Shown here: positions 62,514 through 64,000 of the stretch, one piece after another
How positions within the stretch are numbered: position 1 is the first letter of the stretch
How the letters are laid out: each line of letters opens with the position of its first letter
The notes under the pieces: generated by a model
Told to the model about the DNA's origin: nothing
What the model saw: only the letters and a program-made list of their open reading frames with translations
Database searches by the model: none
Made by a program: the position numbers and the translations under genes
Assembly: GCF_037201975.1 (NCBI RefSeq)
Contig: NZ_CP147520.1
Span: 6,448,001 to 6,512,000, forward strand
Direction: 5' to 3'
DNA: 64,000 nt
DNA from: Streptomyces sp. TG1A-60
GTDB lineage: Bacteria > Actinomycetota > Actinomycetes > Streptomycetales > Streptomycetaceae

Positions 62514-62720
62514 ACGTCGACCCTAGCCGCTGACAAGGCGACGCCGAGCAGCCACGGGGGGAGCTGCCCGGCGTCGGTCTGTCGCTCCGACGGGGGATGC
62601 GGAGCGCGTTTGAAGTATGTCACGGGTCACCCTCTGCCCGGCACAGGAACTCCATGATTGATCTGAGCTTTTCTTGAGCCTGGCGCGTGGTCTTACTCCG
62701 CTTCGTCCCGTTCCCGGCGC

Positions 62721-63143
62721 TCAGGCCGGCCCGCGCGGCTCGCTCCGGCGCCCGCCCGCGGGGTCGGCCGCGACGTCTTCCGGGACGGATTCCGCGAGGC
62801 GCCCCTCGTCGGCGAAGTCGCCCGAGCGGGAGCCCTCCGGCCCCGAGGTCGGCGCGATCATCGGACGCACGGGCGTGGTGACGAACGTCGACGGCAGCGA
62901 GGGCGCGTTCTCCCGGCCCGCGTTGGCGATCACGACGGCGATGTACGGCAGCACCGCTCCCAGCACCAGCGCGACGACCGCGACGTGCCGTTCGACGTTC
63001 CACAGGACCGCCGCGGCGATCACCGACAGGGTGCGGACGGACATCGAGATGACATAGCGCCGCTGCCGACCGCGAACGTCGTCGGCGAGCCCCTGCCGGG
63101 CACCGGTGATCCGGAAGACCTCGGCATTGCCCTGCTTCCGCAT
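62721..63143 (-). CDS. DUF3099 membrane protein
   Basis: A 140-aa protein: VFRITGARQGLADDVRGRQR, then two helices (VRTLSVIAAAVLWNVERHVA and VALVLGAVLPYIAVVIANAG) and a Pro/Ser/Gly-rich cytoplasmic tail. This is the DUF3099 layout of actinobacterial envelope proteins. The ATG at 63143 is used (MRKQGNAEVFRI). Confidence 0.87.
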   Translation of the reverse strand: MRKQGNAEVFRITGARQGLADDVRGRQRRYVISMSVRTLSVIAAAVLWNVERHVAVVALVLGAVLPYIAVVIANAGRENAPSLPSTFVTTPVRPMIAPTSGPEGSRSGDFADEGRLAESVPEDVAADPAGGRRSEPRGPA

Positions 63144-63391
63144 GACGTTCCACCACCCGCCTGTATCGGACGCTCCCGGCTCCTGCCGCGCCGCCCGTGC
63201 CCGCTGCGCGGAACGGGGTCCGGACAAGCTCCACGGTACGCCGCGTCCGCGCCGCCTACGAGACCGGGTCACCTCCCCCGGGAGTGGACGACATGCGCCG
63301 TACCGCGTACGGCCGCGCCCGACATGCGCCGTATCGGAGGCGGGCGGACACTGGCCGAAATGTTCACGTCGAGCCGTACGAGGAGGCAGCC

Positions 63392-63670
63392 ATGGGCTGG
63401 CTATGGGCGATCATCGTGGGATTCGTACTGGGCCTGCTGGCCAAGGCGATCATTCCGGGCAAACAGCACAGTCCGCTCTGGCTGACGACGATCTTCGGCA
63501 TCATCGGCGCCATCGTCGGCAACGCCCTCGCCCGGGCGTTCGGTATCGACGAGACCGCAGGCATCGACTGGGGCCGTCACGCCCTCCAGCTCGCCGCCGC
63601 GGTCGTCATCGTCTTCATCGGGGACATGGCCTACATGGCGACCCTGGGCAAGAGAAAACAGCGAACCTGA
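63392..63670 (+). CDS. GlsB/YeaQ/YmgE family stress response membrane protein
   Basis: A 92-aa three-helix protein with family pattern GWLWAIIVGFVLGLLAKAII PG and LTTIFGIIGAIVGNALARAF. Transglycosylase-associated (Tag) proteins of this kind rise in general stress. Strong Shine-Dalgarno GAGGAGG 6 nt before the ATG. It belongs functionally with the Gls24/Asp23 cluster at 42 kb but stands alone. Confidence 0.9.
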   Translation: MGWLWAIIVGFVLGLLAKAIIPGKQHSPLWLTTIFGIIGAIVGNALARAFGIDETAGIDWGRHALQLAAAVVIVFIGDMAYMATLGKRKQRT

Positions 63671-63687
63671 GCGACAGCGTGCCCCGA

Positions 63688-63711
63688 AGGGGCGCGGGGA
63701 ACTGCGCGACC
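63688..63711 (-). repeat. Streptomyces-type intergenic repeat, copy 3 (inverted)
   Basis: AGGGGCGCGGGGAACTGCGC followed by GACC is the complement of copies 1 and 2 with few changes. It is between glsB and the convergent tyrS. Confidence 0.7.
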
Positions 63712-63750
63712 AGCCGCGACGACGCGGCACCCGTCAGTACACCCACGCCC

Positions 63751-64000
63751 CTACGGCGCCCAGGCCGCAGTCACCTCAACGGCGGCAAGGTTCTTCTTCC
63801 CCCGCCGCAACACCAGCCACCGCCCGTGAATGAGGTCCTCCGACGCCGGCACGGCGTCCTCCGCGGTGATCTTGACGTTGTTCACGTAGGCACCGCCCTC
63901 CTTCACCGTGCGCCGCCCGGCCGACTTGCTCGGCACCAGGCCGACGTCGGTGAACAGGTCGACCACGGGACCCACCTCGGCGACCCGGACGTGCGGCACT
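63751..64000 (-). CDS. tyrS: tyrosyl-tRNA synthetase, C-terminal part (5' end cut by window edge)
   Basis: The last 83 codons show the S4 RNA-binding domain that closes bacterial TyrRS: VGLVPSKSAGRRTVKEGGAY, VNNVKITAEDAVP and LIHGRWLVLRRGKKNLAAVE. The catalytic domain lies beyond the right edge. It ends next to an intergenic repeat. Confidence 0.93.
   Translation of the reverse strand, partial: VPHVRVAEVGPVVDLFTDVGLVPSKSAGRRTVKEGGAYVNNVKITAEDAVPASEDLIHGRWLVLRRGKKNLAAVEVTAAWAP

Noticed and set aside
1..64000. tRNA or rRNA genes
   Set aside because: No cloverleaf with TTCNANNC-type T-arm or rRNA consensus stretch was seen in the gaps I read on both strands.

Overview
The window is a high-GC actinobacterial chromosome segment, almost certainly from a Streptomyces. 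The signs are strong G/C bias at third codon positions, GTG starts, ATGA/GTGA gene overlaps, an ectABCD cluster, the small HTH nucleoid protein Gbn, and gene content that matches, from memory, the SCO1818-SCO1867 part of S. coelicolor. There is no rRNA, tRNA, CRISPR array or prophage. The only intact mobile element is one IS630-type insertion sequence.

Layout, left to right. (1) 0-9 kb: a cut IclR regulator and an NADP aldehyde dehydrogenase, several single enzymes, the IS630 element, and an ECF sigma factor with a zinc-finger/MDMPI anti-sigma partner. (2) 8.8-12.1 kb: ectABCD on the minus strand for ectoine and hydroxyectoine, followed by a gene-poor leader of about 790 bp. (3) 12.9-21 kb: an amidohydrolase, then a sugar-uptake operon (two permeases, binding lipoprotein, LacI regulator, DUF2264 protein) with a recognisable promoter and LacI-type operators. 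(4) 21-31.6 kb: late cobalamin genes on the minus strand. A cobalamin riboswitch lies upstream of cobD-cobQ-(28-aa ORF)-chlID-cobO-cobB; a ZIP transporter on the other strand separates these from cobE-cbiX-cobC. cobQ carries a one-base frameshift as sequenced. (5) 32-40 kb: a phosphate transporter with a three-unit PHO box, an aldolase, hydrolases, an ABC-F ATPase preceded by a seven-codon apparently leaderless ORF, and gbn with a dense GATC cluster upstream. (6) 40.4-44.5 kb: an Asp23/Gls24-AmaP envelope cluster. (7) 44.6-52.6 kb: an operon of symporter, ECF sigma factor, small membrane protein, GH15 hydrolase and SDR; opposite to it, DUF3311, CstA and YbdD. (8) 52.7-57.2 kb: a decayed zone with at least three gene remnants around SURF1, a small zinc protein and a DEDDh exonuclease. 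(9) 57.2-64 kb: a subtilase, DUF485-ActP acetate uptake, moaA, small membrane proteins and the 3' end of tyrS.

Common themes are osmotic and envelope stress (ectoine, AmaP, GlsB), uptake of small carboxylates (MctP-like, CstA, ActP) and cofactor synthesis (B12, molybdopterin). The observations most worth a second look are the cobQ frameshift, the 28-aa ORF coupled on both sides in the cob operon, the leaderless mini-ORF before the ABC-F gene, the GATC cluster before gbn, the symporter-sigma-membrane-protein operon, and the IS630 copy directly upstream of a sigma factor's ribosome-binding site.
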